From Marinobacter sp. EhC06 (GTDB lineage Bacteria > Pseudomonadota > Gammaproteobacteria > Pseudomonadales > Oleiphilaceae): a stretch of 64,000 nucleotides of DNA. Under the pieces are notes generated by a model. That model saw nothing but the letters and a program-made list of their open reading frames with translations. It made no database searches and had not been told where the DNA came from. Where the stretch lies: contig NZ_LXYO01000023.1 of NCBI RefSeq assembly GCF_001650915.1, positions 992,001-1,056,000 on the forward strand. Direction: 5' to 3'. Position 1 is the stretch's first letter, and the number at the start of each line of letters is the position of its first letter. Below, one piece after another: positions 35,905 to 43,901 of the stretch. Made by a program: the position numbers and the translations under genes.

Positions 35905-37221
35905 CTAGCGGGATTTGATCCAGACTTCCACGCGACCATTGCGCGGGCTGCCACTGCCACCAACCGGCATGTACTGGCCGTAGCCGGTGTAGGCCACGTC
36001 TGGAACATCCACTTCCTGAAGCGCCTTGCGGACTGACAGGGCCCGGAGCTCGGAGATCATCTGGGCACGTAATTCATGACTCTGGGTGTCGGCAAACCCG
36101 ATCAATAGCAGATCGTCAGCGGATCGGCCGTTCTGTACCAGGTACTGCTGAACTCGCTGCAGGTCCCTGCGGGCCTTGTTATCGAGTCTGGTCCGGCCTT
36201 CTGAGAAGCGGAAATTGACCGTCAGGCGATGGTAGTTGCCGGTCAGGCGGCGAAAACTCTCGGGCGTCGCGTCGTCGAATTCCGGCTTTACTGCGATGGG
36301 GTTCTGAGAGATAAAGCCGGACTCGGCCACCAGTGCCTGACCTTGCTGGCCCAGGGCGAATCCGATCAGACCGGCGGAAAGCGGTGGGACATCGCTTCCC
36401 GGCGTGTACATGAACAAACGCCGTGACAGCGGGTAGTCCTCGCTGGCGACGGTGAGCTGGTTGGGGCGCAGGGCTGGTGCATTGCCTTCCGAAATAGCCA
36501 GGAGTTTGCTGTCCCGAACGGAGGCCAGGCCGGAGAAGCCAATGCCCGACGGATCCCGGCTAACGTCATCCGACAGCTGGTCGTTGGATTCATAGCGTTT
36601 GGCATTGCTGTCCAGTTCGAACTGTTTCCCCAGCACCAGCGATTTGAAGGTGTCCCAGGTGCCGGAGCGGTCATCCCTGGCATAGAGGTGGATCGGCCGG
36701 TTCGGGCCGTCCAGCTCTGACCAGTTCCGGATCTGACCGGAAAACACTCGGCCCAGGGTTTCGATGCTCATCTTGCTGACGGGGTTGGATGGGTGTACCA
36801 GAATGGCCAGTCCATCAATGGCAATCACGTGTTCGCTCTCGGGCGCAGTGAGGTCTGCGCGGGCCTGGAATTGCTCTGCTTCCTGTTGTTTTACCGGGCG
36901 GGAAGAGGCCCAGATGTCGGCCTCGCCGGCGGCCAGCGCCTTGAAGCCGGTGCTTGATCCGTGCGCTGCAACCAGTACCTCGGCCGCCCGATTGTTCACA
37001 GGCGCTCGCAGGATCTTTTCGTTTTCCACGCCCGTGCCCCTGGCTGCAACCTGCCCGCCGCCATGCTCTTCCAGGTAGCCGGTAACGAGCATTGGCGCCA
37101 GGGTAGCGCCAACGGTATTGGAACCGTGGATTTCCAGATCATAGGCCTGGGCCTGGAACGCCAGAAAGGCCGGTAGTAGCAGTCCCGAAAGTGTTGCAGT
37201 CATCCGTGTGAGTCGCGGCAT
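35905..37221 (-). CDS. Phosphate-binding (PstS-like) and OmpA-domain fusion protein
   Basis: Exported 438-residue protein. After a signal peptide (LLLPAFLAFQAQA) comes a PstS-type phosphate-binding domain (LEIHGSNTVGATLAPML, GSSTGFKALAAGEADIWASSRPV, ARDDRSGTWDTFKSLVL, DPSGIGFSGLASV) to about residue 320. A C-terminal OmpA-like peptidoglycan-binding domain follows (VNFRFSEGRTRLDNKA, LLIGFADTQ, LSVRKALQE, GYGQYMPVGGSGSPRNGRVEVWI). The fusion would tether a phosphate-binding module to the cell wall instead of leaving it free for an ABC transporter; none is encoded here. A candidate Pho box lies 48 bp upstream. Confidence 0.88.
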   Translation of the reverse strand: MPRLTRMTATLSGLLLPAFLAFQAQAYDLEIHGSNTVGATLAPMLVTGYLEEHGGGQVAARGTGVENEKILRAPVNNRAAEVLVAAHGSSTGFKALAAGEADIWASSRPVKQQEAEQFQARADLTAPESEHVIAIDGLAILVHPSNPVSKMSIETLGRVFSGQIRNWSELDGPNRPIHLYARDDRSGTWDTFKSLVLGKQFELDSNAKRYESNDQLSDDVSRDPSGIGFSGLASVRDSKLLAISEGNAPALRPNQLTVASEDYPLSRRLFMYTPGSDVPPLSAGLIGFALGQQGQALVAESGFISQNPIAVKPEFDDATPESFRRLTGNYHRLTVNFRFSEGRTRLDNKARRDLQRVQQYLVQNGRSADDLLLIGFADTQSHELRAQMISELRALSVRKALQEVDVPDVAYTGYGQYMPVGGSGSPRNGRVEVWIKSR

Positions 37222-37268
37222 TTTTACGAAAACCTTTACCAGTCAGGTGGTTGAGAACCGAGAAGGAT

Positions 37269-37286
37269 GCTTCAGAAATATGACAG
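37269..37286 (-). promoter_or_regulatory. Candidate Pho box upstream of the PstS-OmpA gene
   Basis: On the - strand CTGTCATATTTCTGAAGC matches the PhoB-box consensus CTGTCATAWAWCTGTMAY at 15 of 18 positions: a perfect first half (CTGTCATA) and a weaker second. It lies 48-65 bp before the start codon on the coding strand, a sensible place for PhoB activation, and the gene encodes a phosphate-binding domain. Confidence 0.55.
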
Positions 37287-37432
37287 TTATGTTTCATTGA
37301 TCGCGCGCCATGGCGGTGACCGGGAAGGATCTGTAAAAAAGTGTTAAGCAGTCCGCGGAGTGCAAGGCTCGGCTGGCCTATAGTGATGCATCCGCCGTAA
37401 CAAAAATAAACACAGCGGGCAGAGGCACTTTC

Positions 37433-38092
37433 ATGGGTGCCATCACATCAGAAACGGGGCAGGCTGCTGCTTGTCCCACTCAGTCGCTTCCCCTGAAAAA
37501 GGTGTTGCTGGTTGATGATCATGCCCTGTTCTCCCAGGGTTTGGCGGGTCTTATCCGTCAGGAGGGGCTGGCCGAATGCGTTATCACGGCCAGCACGGTC
37601 GAGGTTGCCGCAAGTCTGTTGGCACGCCAGAACGATTTTCAGCTTATCCTGCTCGATATTGCGCTTCAGGGAGAGACGGGGCTGGCCCTGTTACCGAGGC
37701 TGGCACGTTACCGCAAACCACCCCCGGTGGTGATTATCTCAAGCAGCGAAGATGAGGTTACAGTGCGGGCGGCAAGGGCGGCCGGCGCCAGTGGCTTTCT
37801 GGCGAAATCTGCCGGTCGGTCGGCGTTGGTCAGCATGGTTCGGTTTGTGAGTCGTGGCGAGGGTTACTTCCCGGGTGGTGTTGAACCCGTGGCGCAGGAT
37901 CTGTCGTTAACACCAAGGCAAATGGATGTGCTCCTGCTCCTCGCGCAGGGCTTCCCCAATAAACGCATCTGCCAGAGTCTGAATCTGACCGAACACACGG
38001 TAAAAACCCATCTCAAGGCGATTTTCAACCAGCTTGGTGTTCATAACCGGACAGAGTGCGTGAATCTGGCTCGTGCACGCGGGTGGCTGTGA
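37433..38092 (+). CDS. LuxR/NarL-type response regulator
   Basis: Response regulator of 219 residues. The receiver domain (about 22-140) has the acidic pair in VLLVDDHALF, phospho-acceptor Asp in LILLDIALQGE, the Ser/Thr switch in VVIISSSEDE and the Lys in GFLAKSAG. The C-terminal LuxR HTH is LTPRQMDVLLLLAQGFPNKRICQSLNL followed by TEHTVKTHLKAIFNQLGV. The gene ends 68 bp inside the end of a convergent sensor kinase gene, its likely partner by proximity. Targets are unknown; the lipase operon next door is one candidate. Confidence 0.92.
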   Translation: MGAITSETGQAAACPTQSLPLKKVLLVDDHALFSQGLAGLIRQEGLAECVITASTVEVAASLLARQNDFQLILLDIALQGETGLALLPRLARYRKPPPVVIISSSEDEVTVRAARAAGASGFLAKSAGRSALVSMVRFVSRGEGYFPGGVEPVAQDLSLTPRQMDVLLLLAQGFPNKRICQSLNLTEHTVKTHLKAIFNQLGVHNRTECVNLARARGWL

Positions 38093-39419
38093 CGGCTGCA
38101 GGTAGTCGTACCCAGAACACCGAACCCTGGCCAGGCTCGGTGTCGACTCCGCACGCTCCCCGCATCAGGGCAACGAATTCGCGAACAATCGTCAGGCCCA
38201 GCCCCAGACCCGGGTAATCGGTCTGGCCATGCCCCCTGACATAGGGCGAGAACAGGGTATCGTTCAGCCCGGGTGGCAGACCGGTTCCGTTATCCGAGAC
38301 CTCCAGCAGCACCTGCGTGTCCACTCTGTGTGCGGACAGGTTAATAACATTGCCGCCGCTGTGTTGTACCGCATTGAACATCAGATTCTGGAGTACCCGG
38401 GACAGCAGGGAAGGGTCCGCCATGACCATAAGGTTGCCAGCGCTGTGGTCAATCTCGATGTTCACCTTCCTGTTGCCCAGAGAATCAGCCAGCAGATCGC
38501 TTATATCCTGGAAAATCGGCGCCAGTGGCGTGGGGCGGATATCGGCACGCACCATGCCCTCGTTCAGTCTGGCGCTGTCAAAGACGGTGCCCAGCAGGCG
38601 GCGAAGATGCCGGATCATGTCCTTTAACTGTCTGATCACGGGATCCTTTCCAGGGTCGCTATTGCCCGGCGACAGGCTTTCCAGCGTTATGTCGATCACG
38701 TTCAGGGGCTGGCGCAGGTCATGGCTGGCTGCGGTGATCAGTTCGGTTTTGCGCCGACTTTCATCCCGGGCCGCCCGATGCAGTCGATCCAGTAACTGAC
38801 GGTCCAGGAAGTGCGCGCGATGGCGGTATTCGCTGGTCCAGGTTCCCACCATGCCGATGATGTTGGCCGTCGTCAGAAAGAACAGATTGGTCGCGATGGC
38901 AGAGCCGGACATCCCGTTCCACAGCTCAATCATCAGGTAGCTGATCACCAGCACCAGTGAGACCAGGGACGCGCTGAAAAATGGCAGCCCCATGGCAAAG
39001 TATCCGAACATGAGCATCAGGATCATGCCCTCGTAGGGCAGTGGAAACGCAACTTGCCGCGCCGCTGCGATGATTGTCACAACGCTGAGACCGCCCAGGA
39101 GGTAGGCGAGGGTATAGATGCGTTCAAAGGTACTGTCGGAGGGAACCGGACGGTGGGCGAGCCAGACCACTACGGCAATGACCGGGCAGGTGAAGGCGAG
39201 CCGGATGGATACCGTGACCTGTGCCAGCTCGGGCGGCAGGGTCAGCGCATCCATACCCGCGTAGACCAGAAACAGGACCAGCCCGGCTACCGAGACCGGC
39301 CGGGCCCGCTGCCGGATCAGACCCGCCCGGGATTGCCGGTATGCCTCTTCGAGGTCTGGCGCGAAACGCAGGTTGCGAAAACCAGCGGCCTGCTGCTGTT
39401 CGATCTGCTCGGTCGTCAT
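38025..39419 (-). CDS. Membrane sensor histidine kinase with six TM segments
   Basis: A 464-residue kinase from the ATG at 39419 (MTTEQIEQQQ); a GTG start at 39491 would add 24 residues, and neither has a convincing ribosome site. Six hydrophobic segments lie between about residues 40 and 195, with no large periplasmic domain. Then the H-box ITAASHDLRQPL, N-box QNLMFNAVQHSGG, G1 VSDNGTGLPPG and G2 GLGLGLTIVREF. The HDLRQP form is typical of kinases paired with LuxR-type regulators, which fits the convergent gene. It follows the lipase foldase on the same strand and may share its transcript. Confidence 0.88.
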   Translation of the reverse strand: MTTEQIEQQQAAGFRNLRFAPDLEEAYRQSRAGLIRQRARPVSVAGLVLFLVYAGMDALTLPPELAQVTVSIRLAFTCPVIAVVVWLAHRPVPSDSTFERIYTLAYLLGGLSVVTIIAAARQVAFPLPYEGMILMLMFGYFAMGLPFFSASLVSLVLVISYLMIELWNGMSGSAIATNLFFLTTANIIGMVGTWTSEYRHRAHFLDRQLLDRLHRAARDESRRKTELITAASHDLRQPLNVIDITLESLSPGNSDPGKDPVIRQLKDMIRHLRRLLGTVFDSARLNEGMVRADIRPTPLAPIFQDISDLLADSLGNRKVNIEIDHSAGNLMVMADPSLLSRVLQNLMFNAVQHSGGNVINLSAHRVDTQVLLEVSDNGTGLPPGLNDTLFSPYVRGHGQTDYPGLGLGLTIVREFVALMRGACGVDTEPGQGSVFWVRLPAAVTATRVHEPDSRTLSGYEHQAG

Positions 39420-39498
39420 GGCCTTGTCCAGTGGCGGGCAAGTCTCTGGATTGTAGCTGGCCTTGGCCCGCCTCTTCGGGAACTCGAGCACATTCTGG

Positions 39499-40602
39499 TC
39501 AGCCGTTGCCCAGCATCTTCAGCCGTGCCCAGGTCCTGTCCTGCTCCTGCGGGAAATGTCGCTCCAGCAACGCCTGCCGCTGCTTCTCCAGATCGGCCTC
39601 TGCCAATCCTGACGAATCTGCCTGGTCCATCGCTTCCCGGAAGTCCTGAAAACGCTGGTCAAACTGTTCCCGCTGCTTCAGATAACTCACGACACTTTCG
39701 ACACTGTCCTGATTCACGCCCAGCTCTGCCAGTTGACGTCCGGCTGCCTCCGGAGAAGAAGCAGACTCGATGGCAGCGGTCCGTGCCTGTTGCTGTCGGG
39801 TGCTGGCATGCAGGTGTTGTTCGGTTGTTCTCAGTTGTGCGGGCAACTGGTTGCGGTGCCATTGGACGAGAGCCTGCTTGCCCTGGTCGCTCAGGTCCGT
39901 GCGCTGCTGAATGGCAAGGGTTGCCAGGGTATATTCGCTGTAGGCCTCTTCGAGCCCGAAGAAGGCCTGGTGCGCCTCTGCGCCGAAGGTGGCCGCCCGC
40001 AGCTGTTTCAGCTGTGCCAGGGCGTCGCCCAGAGCACCCAGTTGGTAGCCCGGATTGCCTGCCCGGGCAGGATCGAGGCGCATTTGCATGACCTGCAGTG
40101 ACGCCTGCTTATAGGCAAGGTATTCATCAAGCAAAATCAGCGCCTGGGCGGAAGCGGGCTCTGGCAGATGAGCTCGGGCCATAGCCTCGATCTGTTGAAT
40201 CGCCGTTTCCGGAGATACTTCGCCGACCGTGCTGAGGAAGTAATCGAAGAAATCCCGGACCTGGAGGTTGATAACCAGCTCACCTTTGCCATTGGCTGTC
40301 AGGGCGCCGTCGATTTCCGTACCTGAAAGTGAGGCTGCGAAGGGTTGCGGACCGAGTGACTCCGGAGTCGTGGCATGCTCCGGGCCCTGGGCAGCGTTGT
40401 CTGTGGCGAGTTTTTTGCTGGATTCGGACGAACGCGTCGGGTAATCCGCTGAAGTAGCGGATTGCGTTGGTACTGAAACCGTTATTTCGGCTTCTGTCTG
40501 GGCTGTTCCGGCAAGACCGTACCAGAGACCACTGCCGGCCAGGATGGCCGACAGGGCACCGGGAAACAGCCATCGACGGGCTTCGATGGATGTCCGTTTC
40601 AT
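39499..40602 (-). CDS. lifO: Lipase-specific foldase (steric chaperone)
   Basis: Membrane-anchored periplasmic chaperone of 367 residues needed to fold family I lipases before type II secretion. It has one N-terminal membrane helix (WLFPGALSAILAGSGLWYGL), a low-complexity Ser/Thr/Ala linker, then the helical foldase with the signature VRDFFDYFLSTVGE (family motif RxxFDYxLS). A high content of Gln and Glu helices follows, as expected for the headset-like fold. It starts 7 bp after the lipase stop, so the pair is a classic lip operon. Confidence 0.9.
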   Translation of the reverse strand: MKRTSIEARRWLFPGALSAILAGSGLWYGLAGTAQTEAEITVSVPTQSATSADYPTRSSESSKKLATDNAAQGPEHATTPESLGPQPFAASLSGTEIDGALTANGKGELVINLQVRDFFDYFLSTVGEVSPETAIQQIEAMARAHLPEPASAQALILLDEYLAYKQASLQVMQMRLDPARAGNPGYQLGALGDALAQLKQLRAATFGAEAHQAFFGLEEAYSEYTLATLAIQQRTDLSDQGKQALVQWHRNQLPAQLRTTEQHLHASTRQQQARTAAIESASSPEAAGRQLAELGVNQDSVESVVSYLKQREQFDQRFQDFREAMDQADSSGLAEADLEKQRQALLERHFPQEQDRTWARLKMLGNG

Positions 40603-40609
40603 GGTTACC

Positions 40610-41536
40610 TCACAGACCGCGGTTTTTCAGTCTGTTCGCTTGAGCGCGGTAGAGGGTGACCGGGTTGGTCCAGAGGGAGCGGGCACCCAGCAGGTGGTTG
40701 ATAGCATCCACATGGTTCATGTCGTAGTGGGTGCCGATCACCCGGCCCATCATGGTTGAGCAGACGCCTACCAGCCCGTCGTTGGGCTCGCTGCCAAAGG
40801 CCAGGGCGGTAACACCCAGGAAAGGATCGGTAATGTCGAAAACATTGGTCCACACGCCCCGGCCGGTCCAGGAGAAGAACTTGATGCGGTTGCCGTCGAT
40901 CCAGACATCCTCACTGGTGCCGGCGCAGCTATTCCGGTTCACGCCTTTCCAGCCAAGGGCGTCGTTGAGGCTGGTTGTGCCGGGTGTGGTGAGGGTCTCC
41001 AGGGCTGCCAGCCCGTTCTGCGGGTTGTTCGCTCCGGACAATGCATTGACCAGGTCGCCCAGGGCGTTGGCGATGGCATTGGCGCCGCCCTCGACATAGC
41101 TGCCCGGTGGAAGTATCCCTCGGACCACATCGGCTACTTTGGAGCCTTTGTTGACGCCATCGATGGAGGTGACTGAGGCAACCCGGTGGGGAATCAGGGC
41201 GGCGGTCACTCGGGAGGTAGGCGCGCCCTGGCTGTGGGCCATCAGGTTGACTTTGGAATGGCCGAGACTGTTGACGTAGTTCGCCAGTTGCTGGCCCCGC
41301 TGCTCACTGCTGTTGACGAAGGAAACGCTGGCGGAGTACACCCGCGCGCCACTGCGTTCAAGATTCCAGGGGATCGTGTGGAAATAGTTGACCAGGCCGC
41401 CAATGGTGTTGAACCCGGTTACACCATGAACCAGGACAATCGGATGGCGGGTCTGGGTATAGCTGGCGTGACTGAAAAACGAGACTGACAGCAAGGCCAG
41501 CCCCAGCAGAACTGCTGTGGTGAATCGAATACGCAT
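40610..41536 (-). CDS. lipA: Secreted triacylglycerol lipase, family I
   Basis: Extracellular alpha/beta-hydrolase of 308 residues. Signal peptide MRIRFTTAVLLGLALLSVS ends at SHA. The mature protein opens with YTQTRHPIVLVHGVTGFNTI (oxyanion-hole HG). The nucleophile elbow is AHSQGA in place of GHSQGG, a moderate variation. The catalytic Asp is likely in EPNDGLVGV and the His in MNHVDAINHLLG. A Cys pair (NRNSCAG and VGVCSTM) could form the family disulfide. It needs the adjacent foldase and a type II secretion system, which is not in this window. Confidence 0.92.
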   Translation of the reverse strand: MRIRFTTAVLLGLALLSVSFFSHASYTQTRHPIVLVHGVTGFNTIGGLVNYFHTIPWNLERSGARVYSASVSFVNSSEQRGQQLANYVNSLGHSKVNLMAHSQGAPTSRVTAALIPHRVASVTSIDGVNKGSKVADVVRGILPPGSYVEGGANAIANALGDLVNALSGANNPQNGLAALETLTTPGTTSLNDALGWKGVNRNSCAGTSEDVWIDGNRIKFFSWTGRGVWTNVFDITDPFLGVTALAFGSEPNDGLVGVCSTMMGRVIGTHYDMNHVDAINHLLGARSLWTNPVTLYRAQANRLKNRGL

Positions 41537-41665
41537 TTATGACTCCTGTTGTTTTTGTTGACGACTGCTTCAGGCAGCCGACGGTCGTCGATGCGTTGTC
41601 GATTATTGGTTCGAAAGGCGTGATCAGGAATCGCCCAAATGGGTGAGGACAGGGAGGCTGCGTAT

Positions 41666-41980
41666 TTAGGAAAACCGGTGGGGTTCCAGTTCCATATGCT
41701 GGATGCGCTGGCCCAGCATGATGATGCGGCCAGTATACCGTTCCTCGCCGGTAGACGTGAAATCGAACAGGAAGCGGCGCCATACGCGGATCCGGCCCTG
41801 ATCGTCGCGCTTGAACCAGAGACCACGGAGGAATACGGCGTCGTCCAGCAGCATCACGTCCATGCTTTTGCAATAGCGACGCGCGGCCTGAAGCACGAAA
41901 TCCTTGATGGCTTTGGCGCGCCACCAGTACCAGACAGCGAATCCGGCCACGAACAGCCAGAACAGGGTTCCAAGAGTCAC
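41666..41980 (-). CDS. DUF3301 family membrane-anchored small protein
   Basis: A 104-residue protein with one N-terminal membrane helix (TLFWLFVAGFAVWYWW) and a cytoplasmic or periplasmic part with FVLQAARRYCK, LLDDAVFLRGLWFKRD, FLFDFTSTGEERYTGRIIMLG. This order of motifs fits DUF3301, a family of unknown function in gammaproteobacteria. It stands between the chemoreceptor and lipase genes on the same strand, with gaps of 50 and 129 bp. Confidence 0.75.
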   Translation of the reverse strand: MTLGTLFWLFVAGFAVWYWWRAKAIKDFVLQAARRYCKSMDVMLLDDAVFLRGLWFKRDDQGRIRVWRRFLFDFTSTGEERYTGRIIMLGQRIQHMELEPHRFS

Positions 41981-42030
41981 GGTTGCAGCGATCTTCCAAG
42001 GTTGGTCAGAGAGTTGATCGCCAGCCTACC

Positions 42031-43662
42031 TTATTGCGTCGGCTCGGGGAATCGTTGCCGCTTTTCTGCTGCCGGTTCTGGCAACAGTCGGTCACACAAC
42101 ATCTGCAGGAAATGACTGGTCAGCAACTGGGCCTGATCCACGTTATTGCCCAGATGTTCCGACTCCTCCCGAGCGTTTTCGCTGCTCTGGACGGAACGGT
42201 TACCGAGCTCCAGAAGCCTCGCTGCCTGACGTTCCACCTGCACACTCAGTGCGGCCTGCTGTTCGGTAGCCCCGGCCACCTCATGGGTACAGGAGGTGAT
42301 GACATCCACATCCCTGAGAGTCGCCTCCAGCGTTTCGCTGGCTTCACTGGCGATGCCTGCGGTTTGCCGGCAGCAGTGGGTGCCGTTGTTGATCACCTCA
42401 ACCACTTCCCGGGTCTCGGTCTGCAGGGCTCCGATCATCTCATCAATCTTGCGGGTGGATTCATGGGTCCTCTTAGCCAGGCCCCGCACCTCATCGGCAA
42501 CCACGGCGAATCCGCGGCCTGACTCGCCGGCGCGGGCAGCCTCGATAGCAGCATTCAGTGCCAGCAGATTGGTTTGCTCCGCAATGTCGGAGATCACATC
42601 GAGAACCATGCCGATGGCCTCGCTCTTTTCAGACAGCGTCTGCATGCGCTCATTGGCGACAGACAGCTGGTCCCTGAGCCCGGAGAGCGACTGGTTCATG
42701 GATGTCATCTGGCCGCGACACTGGCCGGCCGACTGGCGGGCATCGTCTGTTGCATCGTGGGTGCGGGCGGTCAGTTCACTAACCCGGAGGACGCTCTCGG
42801 CCAGTTCTTCAAAGGCCCGGGTAATGTCCTGGATGTCATCCTGCTGGCTGCGAATGCTGGCTACCGAATTGGCCACCCACTCGACGGTTCGCTGTTTTCG
42901 GCCATGGAGCTTGCCGACATTGGCATGCATGCGGGCAGACACTGCCCGGAGCACTGCATCGCGTTTCTGGCGATCGAATTCGATCCAGGCACCTTCATCA
43001 CGACGACCGGTATAGATCCAGGGCATGCCCGGGTGGGCCTCGCAGCACGCCGACCTTGCGCTGCCCATCATGGGAAGGGTAAGCCAGACCAGCACTGCAA
43101 ATACGGCCAGCAGCAGTCCTTGCAGTATCAATAGATGGGGCAGGGTGAGCTCGGACAGGCCGAACCAGAGAAGCGCGAATGCCAGCATTCCATAAAGGCA
43201 ACCGAGTTTCAGTGGCAGCGGTGGGCTGATCGCCAGGTATCGTCGTGGCACTTTGCCCTGGTTCCAGGCTGCATAGAGTTTCTCAGCCCGGGCAACCTGA
43301 TCTGGTCGGGGACGGGTGCGAACCGACTGGAACTCAACAATCTCGCCGTCTTTGCGTATGGGCGTAACAAAAGCGTCCACCCAGTAATGATCGCCGTTTT
43401 TGCAGCGGTTCTTGACCATACCCCGCCAGGATTCGCCGGATTTAATGGTCTGCCAGAGATTCTCGAAGGCTCCCGGTGGCATGTCCGGATGTCGTATCAG
43501 GTTGTGGGGCTGGCCGACCAGTTCGTCAATCGTATAGCCTGCGACTTCGGCAAACTCTTCATTGGCGGCGGTGATCTTGCCGCGAAGGTCGGTGGTGGTG
43601 ATCAGGTGGTAGTGGTCCGGGTATCCCCGTTCTTTTTGGCTGACGGGTTCATTGATTCGCAT
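42031..43662 (-). CDS. Aer-like PAS methyl-accepting chemotaxis protein
   Basis: A 543-residue energy-taxis receptor. The N-terminal PAS domain (about 15-115) carries the Aer pattern [33 protein letters not shown] and [20 protein letters not shown]; in Aer this domain binds FAD and senses redox state. Two membrane segments follow (about 155-200), without a periplasmic domain. The signalling tip is [25 protein letters not shown], given here in part, within a long coiled coil. No C-terminal CheR-docking pentapeptide is seen. Divergent from a PAS-GGDEF-EAL gene. Confidence 0.92.
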   Translation of the reverse strand: MRINEPVSQKERGYPDHYHLITTTDLRGKITAANEEFAEVAGYTIDELVGQPHNLIRHPDMPPGAFENLWQTIKSGESWRGMVKNRCKNGDHYWVDAFVTPIRKDGEIVEFQSVRTRPRPDQVARAEKLYAAWNQGKVPRRYLAISPPLPLKLGCLYGMLAFALLWFGLSELTLPHLLILQGLLLAVFAVLVWLTLPMMGSARSACCEAHPGMPWIYTGRRDEGAWIEFDRQKRDAVLRAVSARMHANVGKLHGRKQRTVEWVANSVASIRSQQDDIQDITRAFEELAESVLRVSELTARTHDATDDARQSAGQCRGQMTSMNQSLSGLRDQLSVANERMQTLSEKSEAIGMVLDVISDIAEQTNLLALNAAIEAARAGESGRGFAVVADEVRGLAKRTHESTRKIDEMIGALQTETREVVEVINNGTHCCRQTAGIASEASETLEATLRDVDVITSCTHEVAGATEQQAALSVQVERQAARLLELGNRSVQSSENAREESEHLGNNVDQAQLLTSHFLQMLCDRLLPEPAAEKRQRFPEPTQ

Positions 43663-43901
43663 GAAGTATCCTTGCCTCGGTGGTGGTGCTTGTCATCTTG
43701 ACTAACTATTAACCGACTCTGGTCTGTTCGATATCCGGATATTGCAATAATTGAACGTATCTTCATCTTTTCTTGTGCTTTGGTCGTAACCATCGTGTTT
43801 TTGCAATATGTGGCTAGGTCAGCGACAGATACTGCTTATGCTAACAAGTGGAGCTGGTCGGACATGATTCAGGGGCTGCTTAAAAAAGGAGTGAGCAGTG
43901 C

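Noticed and set aside
43663-43901. Sigma-28 flagellar promoter for the Aer-like receptor
   Set aside because: No TAAA-N15-GCCGATAA match could be found on the - strand of the gap.
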